Shown here in pieces: positions 17,045 through 25,243 of a stretch of 64,000 nucleotides of DNA. The position numbers were made by a program, and so were the translations under genes. The number at the start of each line of letters is the position of its first letter. Position 1 is the stretch's first letter. Below the pieces are notes generated by a model, which saw only the letters and a list, made by a program, of their open reading frames with translations, was not told the DNA's origin and made no database searches. The stretch comes from JAFDCJ01 sp964527835 (GTDB lineage: Bacteria > Desulfobacterota > Desulfobacteria > Desulfobacterales > JAFDCJ01), in assembly GCA_964527835.1 (NCBI GenBank), contig CAZGNV010000023.1, positions 1 through 64,000 on the forward strand, in the 5' to 3' direction.

Positions 17045-19063
17045 CTAGCCGATTACCGCCAGCACATCCCCCTTGGCCACCGAATCGCCGCTGCTGAACT
17101 TGATGGCCTTGATGGTGCCGCTGACCGGAGACGGCAGGGCATTTTCCATTTTCATGGCCTCCAAAATCAGCACGGTTTCCCCTTCGTTGACCGCATCGCC
17201 GACATTTTTCTCGTAGCTGACGATCATGCCGGGCATGGGCGCCACCAGGGCGGTGCCTTCGACATCGGCGGCGGGAGCGGCTGCCGGAGCCGGTTCCGCG
17301 GTCGCTGCAGGAGCCGGTGTTGCCGGTGGGGGTGCAGCTGCAGCCGGGGCCGGGGCGGCAGGGGTCACGGGGACCGGCGCAGCCGGCATCGCCTCGGGCT
17401 GAACATAGCTGACCACCGGGGCGCCGCCGGTGGATTCCACCCCGACTTCGAAGTATTCCTCATCCACGAACACGTTGAAGGTGCGCAGGTTCTCCCCCTT
17501 GGGCGGCGGCTGTTTTTTGGGTTTTTCAACCAGTTCCCCGGCCAGCGCTTTTTTGACGAGTTCCTGTTCAGCCCTGGCCTCTTCCAGGGTTTTGGCCCTG
17601 ACTTCATCGGGCGGCTGCTCCTTGCCGTATTTCCATTTCAAAAAGCGTTTGCCGGTGACCGGATACAGGGCGTAGATCAGCACATCATCCAGATCCACTG
17701 CCAGTCCATTGATTTCCTCCTTGGCCTTGTCCAGTTCGGGCTCCAGCACCTCCGCGGGCCGGCAGGTGATGGGCTCTTCGCCCCGCTCGTAGCCTTTGAG
17801 TGCTTTTTTCTGAACTTCCGGATTGATCGGGATGGCGGTTTTGCCGTACAGACCGTAGCACAGGTCCTTGACCTGGGCGGTGATCATCTTGTAGCGCTCA
17901 TTTTCGTCGTCAAACAGCACGTTGTTGACAGTCTGAATGCCGACAATCTGGCTGGTGGGAGTGACCAGCGGAACCTGGCCAAGATCCTTGCGCACCCGGG
18001 GCAGTTCGGCAAACACGGCGTCCAGTTTGTCCAGGGCATCCATTTCCCTGAGCTGGTTGACCAGGTTGGAGAGCATCCCGCCGGGGGTCTGGTGCAGCAG
18101 GACGTTGATGTCGATGATCGACATCTTGGTGTCGTCGAGCAGGTGACGGTACTTGGGCATTACCTCTTTTTCCAGGATCTCGTTGATGGCCGCCAGATGG
18201 TGAATGTCAAAGCCGGTGTCGCGGTTGGTTCCCAGCAGGGCCATGACCAGCGGCTCGACGGCGGCATGCGAGGTGCGAAAGGCGTACGGCGACATGCAGG
18301 TGTCAATGATGTCCACCCCGGCTTCAATGGCTTTGAGCATGCTCATCTGGGACATGCCCGAGGTAAAATGGCTGTGCAGGTGTATCGGTGCGCTGACCTC
18401 CTCTTTGAGCGCCTTGATCAGGGCGTAGGCGTCGTAGGGGGCCACCAGGCCGGCCATGTCCTTGATGCAGATGCTGTCCGCTTCCATGGCCTCGAGTTCC
18501 TTGGCCTTTTTCAGATAATAGTCGATGTTGTAAACCTCGCCGCCCATGCGAGGTTCGGTCAGCGAGTAGCAGATGCACCCCTGGAAGTGCTTGCCGCACT
18601 GCTTGATCACCGGGACCACGGTTTCAAAATTGCGGTAGTCGTTCAAGGCGTCAAAGGTTCTGAAGATGTCCATGCCGTTTTCAGCGGCTCTTTCCACAAA
18701 GGCACGGGCCACGTCATCGGCGTAGTTGCGGTAGCCCACCAGGTTCTGCCCCCTGAGCAGCATTGAAAAGGGTGTTTTCTTGATATAGCGCTTCAGCGTT
18801 CGGATGCGCTCCCAGGGGTCCTCGTTTAAAAAGCGGTGCATGGTGTCAAAGGTGGCCCCGCCCCATACTTCCATGGCCCAGAAACCGACTTCGTCCATCA
18901 TCTCCGCCACCGGGATCATGTCTTCCGTGCGTCCCCGGGTAGCAAAAAGGGACTGGTGGCCGTCACGCAGAGACAGATCCTCTATTTTAACGGGATTTTC
19001 CGCTGCCGGCCGATCTTTGTCATAGTTCATGGCGGTCATTTTGACTTGAATTTCTTCACTCAT
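17045..19063 (-). CDS. fused carboxyltransferase (5S/OadA-type) and biotin carrier subunit
   Basis: A 672-residue biotin enzyme subunit. The N-terminal TIM barrel of the 5S/OadA/PycB type has SLRDGHQSLFATRGRTED, EVWGGATFD, the carbamylated-Lys motif CIKDMAG and the metal-ligand segment HLHSHFTSGM. A conserved PYC-OADA domain (about 300-530) follows, then an Ala/Pro linker (about 555-590) and a biotinyl domain with EAMKMEN (biotinyl Lys about 638). AAGGAG lies 6 bases upstream. It moves CO2 between oxaloacetate/pyruvate and biotin. With the 12S-like subunit next door it would form methylmalonyl-CoA:pyruvate transcarboxylase. Pyruvate carboxylase subunit B is the alternative, but no biotin carboxylase gene is adjacent. 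Confidence 0.9.
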   Translation of the reverse strand: MSEEIQVKMTAMNYDKDRPAAENPVKIEDLSLRDGHQSLFATRGRTEDMIPVAEMMDEVGFWAMEVWGGATFDTMHRFLNEDPWERIRTLKRYIKKTPFSMLLRGQNLVGYRNYADDVARAFVERAAENGMDIFRTFDALNDYRNFETVVPVIKQCGKHFQGCICYSLTEPRMGGEVYNIDYYLKKAKELEAMEADSICIKDMAGLVAPYDAYALIKALKEEVSAPIHLHSHFTSGMSQMSMLKAIEAGVDIIDTCMSPYAFRTSHAAVEPLVMALLGTNRDTGFDIHHLAAINEILEKEVMPKYRHLLDDTKMSIIDINVLLHQTPGGMLSNLVNQLREMDALDKLDAVFAELPRVRKDLGQVPLVTPTSQIVGIQTVNNVLFDDENERYKMITAQVKDLCYGLYGKTAIPINPEVQKKALKGYERGEEPITCRPAEVLEPELDKAKEEINGLAVDLDDVLIYALYPVTGKRFLKWKYGKEQPPDEVRAKTLEEARAEQELVKKALAGELVEKPKKQPPPKGENLRTFNVFVDEEYFEVGVESTGGAPVVSYVQPEAMPAAPVPVTPAAPAPAAAAPPPATPAPAATAEPAPAAAPAADVEGTALVAPMPGMIVSYEKNVGDAVNEGETVLILEAMKMENALPSPVSGTIKAIKFSSGDSVAKGDVLAVIG

Positions 19064-19102
19064 TTTATGCTCCTTGAAAAAAGTGGTATCCGGATGTTGG
19101 GT

Positions 19103-19330
19103 TTACCCCCCGGGTTTGGTGCCAAATGTTCTCAGTTGCATCAGGTTGCGCAGCTGCATCTGCATCTGCCGGCCGTGAATGCCCCACGGCTTTAAAGCCG
19201 CCGTCGACCTGCGGGCATCTGCCGTCGGCCTGCCGGGCATTGCGGACTGCAACTGCACGGCGGCTTCTTCCTCTTCGATATAGTTGACCACCGCGGCGAT
19301 GGCGGCGGTGACTTTTTTGTCTTCGCTCAT
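19103..19330 (-). CDS. small OadG/MmdD-like carboxyltransferase accessory protein
   Basis: A 75-residue protein between the 12S-like and 5S-biotin genes, with AAAGGG 8 bases upstream. It begins with an Ala/Ile helix (VTAAIAAVVNYIEEEEAA) and ends with PWGIHGRQMQM and a basic RNLMQLRTF. This layout resembles the soluble C-terminal tail of OadG/MmdD gamma-delta subunits, but there is no membrane helix. I infer an assembly or linker peptide of a soluble carboxyltransferase complex. The assignment rests on pattern and position only. Confidence 0.6.
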   Translation of the reverse strand: MSEDKKVTAAIAAVVNYIEEEEAAVQLQSAMPGRPTADARRSTAALKPWGIHGRQMQMQLRNLMQLRTFGTKPGG

Positions 19331-19373
19331 CTAAGCAGCCCTTTCTATCTGCCCGGGCCAACGGGCAAACTTT

Positions 19374-20927
19374 TTACATGGGAATATTGCCGTGTTTTTT
19401 AGGCGGCCGCAGTTCGCGTTTGCTGCTCATGGCCTCCAGCGCGTCAATGAGCCGTGGCCGGGTTTCGCTGGGCACGATAACGGCGTCGATATATCCCCGG
19501 CTGGCGGCCACGTAAGGATTGGCAAAAAGTTCGTTGTACTCGCTGATTTTTTCCTGGCGTTTGGCTTCCGGATCTTCAGCAGAGTTGATTTCTCTGCGGT
19601 GGATGATGTTGGCGGCTCCGGCCGCCCCCATGACCGCGATCTCGGCCGTGGGCCAGGCAAAGGCCATGTCGGCCCCCAGGTCCTTTGAACACATGGCCAG
19701 GTAGGATCCACCGTAGTCCTTGCGGGTGACCAGCAGCATTTTGGGCACCGTGGCTTCCGAGTAGCACCACAGCAGCTTGGCGCCGTGGCGGATAATGCCG
19801 CCCCATTCCTGCTGGCTGCCGGGCAGATACCCGGGAACATCGGCAATGGTCAGCAGCGGGATGTTGAAGGAGTCGCAAAAGCGGATAAAGCGCGTGGCCT
19901 TGTCCGAGGCATTGATGTCCAGGCATCCTGCCAGCACTTTGGGCTGGTTGGCGATAATCCCGATGCTCCGGCCGTTGAGGCGCGCAAAGCAGACGATCAT
20001 GTTGCGGGCGAAATACTGGTGGGGCTCAAAGATTTCGCCCTGGTCCACGATGGCCCGGATGACTTCTTTCATGTCATAGGACTTGTTGGGATTGTCGGGA
20101 ATGATCGCATCCAGCGCCGGTTCGGTGCGCCGGGGGTCGTCGCCGCTTTCGACCAGGGGCGGATCTTCCATGTTGTTGGCCGGCAGGTAGGAAAGCAGGC
20201 GTCGGATCTGCTCAATGGCGTCTGCATCGCTTTCGCAGGCAAAATGCGCCACCCCGCTTTTTTCATTGTGGGTTTTGGCCCCCCCCAGGTCTTCGAAGGT
20301 GATTTTCTCGCCGGTGACGGCCTTGATGACATCCGGGCCGGTAATGAACATGTAGCTGCTTTTTTTGACCATGAACACCCAGTCGGTCATGGCCGGCGAG
20401 TAGACGGCCCCGCCGGCGGTGGGGCCCATGATGGCTGAAATCTGGGGAATCACGCCCGAGGCGGCCGAGTTGCGAAAAAAGATCTGGCCGTAGCCAGAAA
20501 GCGCATCCACGCCTTCCTGGATCCGCGCGCCCCCCGAGTCGTTAAATCCCACAAAGGGGACCCCGGCTTTTAAGGCCAGGTCCATGACCTTGCAGATTTT
20601 TTTGGAATGCATCTCCCCCAGGCTGCCGGCCCGGGCGGTAAAATCCTGGGCAAAGGCAAACACCGGGCGCCCTTCGACCAGGCCATGGCCGGTGACCACG
20701 CCGTCCGAGGCGATGTCCACTTTTTGCATGCCGAAATTGGTGCAGCGGTGGGAGACGAACATATCGATTTCGCGAAAACTGCCCCTGTCAAACAGCAGGT
20801 CTATGCGTTCCCGCGCGGTCAGCTTGCCTTTTTCATGTTGAGCCGCCACCGCCTTTTCGCCGCCCATCTGAAGGATCCTGGCTTTCTTGTCCTTCAGCTG
20901 CTGAATCTTGTCTTCAACGCTTCCCAT
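19374..20927 (-). CDS. methylmalonyl-CoA carboxyltransferase 12S / propionyl-CoA carboxylase beta subunit
   Basis: A 517-residue acyl-CoA carboxyltransferase. It has KLTARERIDLLFD, two crotonase-like halves with oxyanion-hole glycines (GGARIQEGVDAL, GPTAGGAVYSPA), and the C-terminal half with YGGSYLAMCSKDLGAD and the acyl-CoA-binding AVMGAAGAANI. ATG 20927 has AGGA 9 bases upstream; a TTG two codons earlier is possible. It moves the carboxyl group between biotin and propionyl-CoA/methylmalonyl-CoA. PccB, MmdA and 12S subunits are not separable by sequence here; the neighbours favour a transcarboxylase. Confidence 0.92.
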   Translation of the reverse strand: MGSVEDKIQQLKDKKARILQMGGEKAVAAQHEKGKLTARERIDLLFDRGSFREIDMFVSHRCTNFGMQKVDIASDGVVTGHGLVEGRPVFAFAQDFTARAGSLGEMHSKKICKVMDLALKAGVPFVGFNDSGGARIQEGVDALSGYGQIFFRNSAASGVIPQISAIMGPTAGGAVYSPAMTDWVFMVKKSSYMFITGPDVIKAVTGEKITFEDLGGAKTHNEKSGVAHFACESDADAIEQIRRLLSYLPANNMEDPPLVESGDDPRRTEPALDAIIPDNPNKSYDMKEVIRAIVDQGEIFEPHQYFARNMIVCFARLNGRSIGIIANQPKVLAGCLDINASDKATRFIRFCDSFNIPLLTIADVPGYLPGSQQEWGGIIRHGAKLLWCYSEATVPKMLLVTRKDYGGSYLAMCSKDLGADMAFAWPTAEIAVMGAAGAANIIHRREINSAEDPEAKRQEKISEYNELFANPYVAASRGYIDAVIVPSETRPRLIDALEAMSSKRELRPPKKHGNIPM

Positions 20928-21055
20928 TGTCAACGTTCCTTTCTTTTTAAAACGGGGCGGTTGGCAAAATGCACCTCCCCGGTCTCCGTTGCTGATATGG
21001 CTCGAATCAGCCAGCTGCGGAAAGTTTCAATTAAACTTGCAATCTCGTATACCGA

Positions 21056-22060
21056 TTAACTATTGTCAAGGAAAAAAAGCAGTTCCTCGGCCGCTGCCGT
21101 CGGACTGATGGACCCTTGCTGGACGGCGCGGGAAATCTGCGGCAGACGTTTAAGAATTTCAGGGTGATGGCGAAAACGATGTCTGAGCCCTTCCTCGATC
21201 AGGGACCACATCCATTGCAGGGCCTGCTGCTGCCTTTTGTGGGCCAGCTCGCCGCTGGCGGTGGTTTTGTCGCGGTGCTCCAGCACGGTGCGCCAGATTT
21301 CGCCGATCCCGGTCATTTCAGCCGCACTGCAGGTCAGCACCGGCGGTGTCCAGTTCGGTGAGGCGGGCCGCAGCAAATGCAGGGCATTTCTGTAAACAGT
21401 GGCGGCCTGCTCGGCTTTTTCCACGTTGCCGCCGTCGGCCTTGTTGATGGCCAGGGCATCGGCCAGCTCCAGCACGCCCTTTTTGATTCCCTGCAGCTCG
21501 TCGCCGGCACCGGCCAGCATCAGCACCAGAAAGAAATCCACCATGGAAGCCACCGTGGCCTCCGACTGGCCGACACCGATGGTCTCTACGATCACAACGT
21601 CATAGCCGGCGGCCTCGCAGATTAGCATGGTCTCCCGGGTCTTGCGGGCCACCCCGCCCAGGGTTCCGCCGGACGGAGACGGGCGGATGAATGCATTTGG
21701 TTCCACCGCCAGTTTTTCCATCCGGGTCTTGTCGGCCATGACACTGCCGCCGCTGCGCGTGCTGCTGGGATCTACGGCCAGCACGGCCACCCGGTGACCG
21801 TCTTCCACCAGCATCATCCCCAGACTTTCGATAAACGTGCTTTTGCCCACCCCCGGGACCCCCGTGATACCGAGGCGCACTGCATTGCCGGTATTCGGCA
21901 GCAGGGCGTCCAGAATTTTGCGGGCCAGTTGCTGATGGGCCGGCAGCGAGCTTTCGATCAGGGTGATGGTCTTGGACAGCAGCCGCCGGTCGGCGGCCAG
22001 CACACCGTCGATGTACTGCTGCGGATCGGCATCGCGCATTTTTTGTTTGGCTGGTGCCAA
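21056..22060 (-). CDS. meaB: methylmalonyl-CoA mutase-associated GTPase MeaB
   Basis: A 334-residue G3E-type GTPase that loads and protects the B12 cofactor of methylmalonyl-CoA mutase. Walker A is GVPGVGKST; also seen are DPSSTRSGGSVMADKTRM, the switch region ETIGVGQSE and the guanine motif NKADG. The start is a TTG at 22060, nine bases after the mutase stop, with AGGGG six bases upstream; ATG 22039 is the alternative but has no Shine-Dalgarno. It is coupled to the mutase gene. Confidence 0.93.
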   Translation of the reverse strand: MAPAKQKMRDADPQQYIDGVLAADRRLLSKTITLIESSLPAHQQLARKILDALLPNTGNAVRLGITGVPGVGKSTFIESLGMMLVEDGHRVAVLAVDPSSTRSGGSVMADKTRMEKLAVEPNAFIRPSPSGGTLGGVARKTRETMLICEAAGYDVVIVETIGVGQSEATVASMVDFFLVLMLAGAGDELQGIKKGVLELADALAINKADGGNVEKAEQAATVYRNALHLLRPASPNWTPPVLTCSAAEMTGIGEIWRTVLEHRDKTTASGELAHKRQQQALQWMWSLIEEGLRHRFRHHPEILKRLPQISRAVQQGSISPTAAAEELLFFLDNS

Positions 22061-22069
22061 GGGGTTCCC

Positions 22070-24199
22070 CTAAGGTTGCTTTTCCAGCGCGTTGAGCACC
22101 TGGTTGGCCGATTCGGTGACCGGGGTTCCGGGACCGAAAATGCCCACCGCGCCGGCGGCATACAGAAAGTCGTAATCCGCCGGCGGAATGATGCCCCCCA
22201 CCACCACCAGGATGTCATCCCCGCCTTCCTGCTGCAGGGCTTTCACCAGCTGGGGTACCAGGGTCTTGTGACCGGCGGCCAGACTGGACACACCGACCAC
22301 GTGCACATCATTTTCCACCGCCATGCGGGCGGCCTCTTCCGGGGTTTGAAACATGGGACTGATGTCCACGTCAAAGCCCAGGTCCGCAAAACCGGTGGCA
22401 ATGACCTTGATTCCCCGGTCGTGGCCGTCCTGGCCCATCTTGGTGACCAGGATCCGGGGCCGGCGGCCATGGTTGCTTTGAAACTGTTCCGTGCGCTTGC
22501 GCAAGGATTCGATGATTTCATTCTCGCCGTATTCAGCCGCATATACGCCGGAGATGCACTGGGTGGTGGCCACGTAGCGGCCGAACACTTTTTCGAGGGC
22601 ATCGGATATTTCGCCCACCGTGGCCCGGGCCCTTACGGCCGGGATGCAGGCTTCAAGCAGGTTGTCGCCGGCTTCGGCCGCCCGGGTGACGGCATCCAGC
22701 GCTTTTTGCACCGCCTGCGGGTCGCGGTCGGCCTTGAGCTGTTTGAGCCGGGCGATCTGCTCATCGCGGACACTGGCCGGGACCTCCAGGATTTCCAGGT
22801 CGATGTCTTCATCGATCTGATATTTGTTGACCCCCACGATGACATCTTTGCCCTGGTCGATGCGGGCCTGACGGCGGGCGGCCGACTCTTCGATGCGCAG
22901 CTTGGGCATGCCGCTTTCAATGGCCCGGGCCATGCCGCCCATCTGCTCGACTTCTTCGATGATTTTGCCGGCCTCGCGGATTATGCCGTCGGTGAGCGCT
23001 TCGACGTAATAGGAGCCTGCCAGGGGGTCCACCACGTGGCAGATCTGCGACTCTTCCTGAACGATGATCTGGGTGTTGCGGGCGATGCGGGCGGAAAAGT
23101 CCGTGGGCAGGCCCACCGCTTCGTCAAAGGAATTGGTGTGCAGCGACTGGGTTCCTCCCAGGGCGGCCGAAAGGCACTCCAGGGTGGTGCGGATGATGTT
23201 GTTGTAAGGATCCTGGGCGGTCAGGCTCCAGCCGGATGTCTGGCAGTGGGTGCGCAGCATGGTGGAGCGTGGGTTTTGAGGATTGAAGCGGCTGATGAGT
23301 TGGTGCCACAAAAACCGGGCCGCCCGCAGCATGGCGATGTCCATGAAAAAGTTCATGCCGATGCCGAAGAAAAAGGACAGCCGGGGCGCAAAGGCATCGA
23401 TGTCCAGCCCGGCACCCAGGGCGGCGCGCACGTATTCCACGCCGTCGGCCAGGGTAAAGGCAGTCTGCAGGACGGAATCGGCGCCGGCTTCCATCATGTG
23501 ATAGCCGCTGATGCTGATGGTGTTGTATTTGGGCATATTTTTGGAGCAGTATCCGATGATGTCCGCCACGATGCGCATGGAGGGCTCCGGCGGGTAGATG
23601 TAAGTGTTGCGGGTCAGATATTCCTTCAGGATATCGTTTTGAATGGTGCCGCTCAGCTTTTCCTGGCTGACCCCTTGTTCCTCGGCGGCCACGATGTAGC
23701 CGGCCAGAATCGGCAGCACGGCACCGTTCATGGTCATGGAGACCGTCATCTGATCCAGGGGAATCTGGTCAAAAAGCATTTTCATGTCTTCAACGGAATC
23801 CACCGCCACCCCGGCCTTGCCGATGTCGCCCACGACCCGGGGATGGTCGGAGTCATAGCCGCGATGGGTGGCCAGGTCAAAGGCCACCGAAAGGCCTTTC
23901 TGGCCGGCCGCCAGGGCCCGGCGGTAAAAGGCATTGGATTCCTTGGCAGTCGAAAAACCGGCGTACTGCCGGATGGTCCAGGGCCTGCCGGCATACATGG
24001 TGGCCTTGGGCCCGCGCACATAGGGCGGCAGTCCCGGCAGCGTGTTGACATGCTCCATGGCCGCGAGGTCTTCGGCGGTATACAGCGGTTTGACCGCAAT
24101 TCCTTCGGGGGTTTGCCAGTTCAGCGATTCCAGGGGTTTGCCCCTCAGTTCCTTGGTGGCCAGGTCAATCCATTTCTGCTTTTCAGGATGTTCGGACAT
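22070..24199 (-). CDS. methylmalonyl-CoA mutase (single-chain)
   Basis: A 709-residue adenosylcobalamin mutase with catalytic barrel and B12 domain in one chain, as in the homodimeric or large-subunit type. Seen: PYVRGPKATMYAGRPWTIRQYAGFSTA (active-site Tyr), RNTYIYPPEPSMR, HTNSFDEA, and the C-terminal cobalamin motif DGHDRG (DxHxxG). ATG 24199 has AGGAG nine bases upstream. It isomerises methylmalonyl-CoA and succinyl-CoA. It follows the epimerase gene by 35 bases. Confidence 0.95.
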   Translation of the reverse strand: MSEHPEKQKWIDLATKELRGKPLESLNWQTPEGIAVKPLYTAEDLAAMEHVNTLPGLPPYVRGPKATMYAGRPWTIRQYAGFSTAKESNAFYRRALAAGQKGLSVAFDLATHRGYDSDHPRVVGDIGKAGVAVDSVEDMKMLFDQIPLDQMTVSMTMNGAVLPILAGYIVAAEEQGVSQEKLSGTIQNDILKEYLTRNTYIYPPEPSMRIVADIIGYCSKNMPKYNTISISGYHMMEAGADSVLQTAFTLADGVEYVRAALGAGLDIDAFAPRLSFFFGIGMNFFMDIAMLRAARFLWHQLISRFNPQNPRSTMLRTHCQTSGWSLTAQDPYNNIIRTTLECLSAALGGTQSLHTNSFDEAVGLPTDFSARIARNTQIIVQEESQICHVVDPLAGSYYVEALTDGIIREAGKIIEEVEQMGGMARAIESGMPKLRIEESAARRQARIDQGKDVIVGVNKYQIDEDIDLEILEVPASVRDEQIARLKQLKADRDPQAVQKALDAVTRAAEAGDNLLEACIPAVRARATVGEISDALEKVFGRYVATTQCISGVYAAEYGENEIIESLRKRTEQFQSNHGRRPRILVTKMGQDGHDRGIKVIATGFADLGFDVDISPMFQTPEEAARMAVENDVHVVGVSSLAAGHKTLVPQLVKALQQEGGDDILVVVGGIIPPADYDFLYAAGAVGIFGPGTPVTESANQVLNALEKQP

Positions 24200-24234
24200 T
24201 ATCACTCACTCCTATTGCGCTCATAAGGTTTTAG

Positions 24235-24639
24235 TTATTTTCTTTCGCACAGTTCCACCAGCACGCCGTTGGTGGATTTGGGGTGCAAAAAGGCGATTTT
24301 GGCGCCTCCGGCACCCTGGCGGGGTTTTTCATCAATCAGCCGAACTCCCTTTTGTTTGAGCTCCTGCAGGGCCGCTTCAATATCGTCCACCCGGAAAGCC
24401 ACATGCTGGATGCCCTCGCCTTTTTTTTCCAGGTAGCGGGCGATGGGTCCGTCGGGGGCCGTCGATTCCAGCAGCTCCACCTCGCTTTCTCCCACCGGGA
24501 AAAATGCCGTGGTGACCTTTTGCTCCGCCACGGTCTCGGTGCCCTCGAATTGAAGGCCCAGGATATCGGTCCAGAAATTTTTGCCCTGATCAATACTGTT
24601 GACGGCAATGCCAAGATGATCAATTTTCAAAATCTTCAT
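24235..24639 (-). CDS. mce: methylmalonyl-CoA epimerase
   Basis: A 134-residue vicinal-oxygen-chelate protein starting KILKIDHLGIAVNSID, with the metal ligands H8, Glu in VELLES, H in GIQHVAFRVDD and Glu in VLVELCE. It interconverts (R)- and (S)-methylmalonyl-CoA, linking the carboxyltransferase and mutase. GGAGG lies 5 bases upstream. It is the first gene of the eight-gene operon ending at sucD. Confidence 0.94.
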   Translation of the reverse strand: MKILKIDHLGIAVNSIDQGKNFWTDILGLQFEGTETVAEQKVTTAFFPVGESEVELLESTAPDGPIARYLEKKGEGIQHVAFRVDDIEAALQELKQKGVRLIDEKPRQGAGGAKIAFLHPKSTNGVLVELCERK

Positions 24640-24963
24640 CGCACCTCCTTATCGCTTGCTGTATCATCGTCTATATTTCGCACCAGATTTTTCCCCAAAA
24701 GGCAGGCCGATCCAATGGTACCCATAAAAAGCCGTCGTGAACTGGCCGAGGGATGGTGTTTTCCGGAAAACCGGTATGATACTCAGCACCTCTGTCTTTT
24801 CGCAGTGTTTCATGTTTGGGATGAATGCCACGGGATGGATTCAATTTAGCATCTGATAGGGTTTCGTCCCAAACAAGGGAAACGCTGCTGAGAAAAAGTT
24901 TCATACCGGCTTGGAGGAAAATGGCATGCGGCGGCCGATTCACTCCTTTGCCGGTCCTGTACG
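24640..24963. other. intergenic region upstream of the methylmalonyl-CoA operon
   Basis: A 324-base gap that holds the operon leader and a 163-bp imperfect inverted repeat (24759-24921). A minus-strand open frame at 24671-25057 runs through the repeat and the Nfu gene and is not a credible gene. No clean promoter hexamers stand out. Confidence 0.5.
24759..24921. repeat. long imperfect inverted repeat (163 bp)
   Basis: The outer 21-bp arms match at 17 positions, including a perfect CCGGTATGA/TCATACCGG. Further in are CTCAGCA (24782-24788) against TGCTGAG (24886-24892) and GTTTGGGA (24814-24821) against TCCCAAAC (24867-24874). The nesting order is conserved, so the whole forms one long stem. 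It could be a REP- or MITE-type element, or a structured leader. Confidence 0.65.
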
Positions 24964-25185
24964 TCAGGGCGCTGATTCCACCGCCACGATCTCGGGTATT
25001 TCCTGCTTCAAGATCCGTTCGATGCCGTTTTTCAGGGTCATCTGGGACATGGGGCATCCGCCGCAGGCTCCCTGCAGACGCACCGTCACGATGCCGTCTT
25101 TGACATCGACCAGTTCCACGTCCCCGCCGTCGGCCTGCAGCATGGGCCGGACCTTATCCAAAGCTTTTTGCACTTTTTCTTTCAT
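24964..25185 (-). CDS. Nfu-type Fe-S scaffold protein
   Basis: A 73-residue stand-alone NifU C-terminal domain: KVRPMLQADGGDVELVDV followed by the cluster-binding GACGGCP (CxxC). AGGAG lies 8 bases before ATG 25185; a longer frame overlapping tgt is leader. It carries or transfers [4Fe-4S] clusters. It follows tgt by 58 bases on the same strand. Confidence 0.9.
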   Translation of the reverse strand: MKEKVQKALDKVRPMLQADGGDVELVDVKDGIVTVRLQGACGGCPMSQMTLKNGIERILKQEIPEIVAVESAP

Positions 25186-25243
25186 GATCGCATCTCCTTT
25201 ATCCAGGTTTGGCGGACCGGGTGATCCGCCTTTGTTGTCCGTT

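Noticed and set aside
16511..18766. A 751-codon open frame on the plus strand, antisense to the 5S-biotin and sucC genes
   Set aside because: It is a shadow of high-GC third-position bias; the product is His/Gly/Phe-rich without domains, and the minus strand encodes well-known enzymes.
21794..24226. An 810-codon open frame on the plus strand, antisense to meaB and the mutase
   Set aside because: Same reason: low-complexity His/Gly-rich translation opposite a confident methylmalonyl-CoA mutase.
24671..25057. A 128-codon minus-strand frame over the 163-bp inverted repeat
   Set aside because: It runs through the repeat and into the Nfu gene in another frame; the repeat explains its apparent order.
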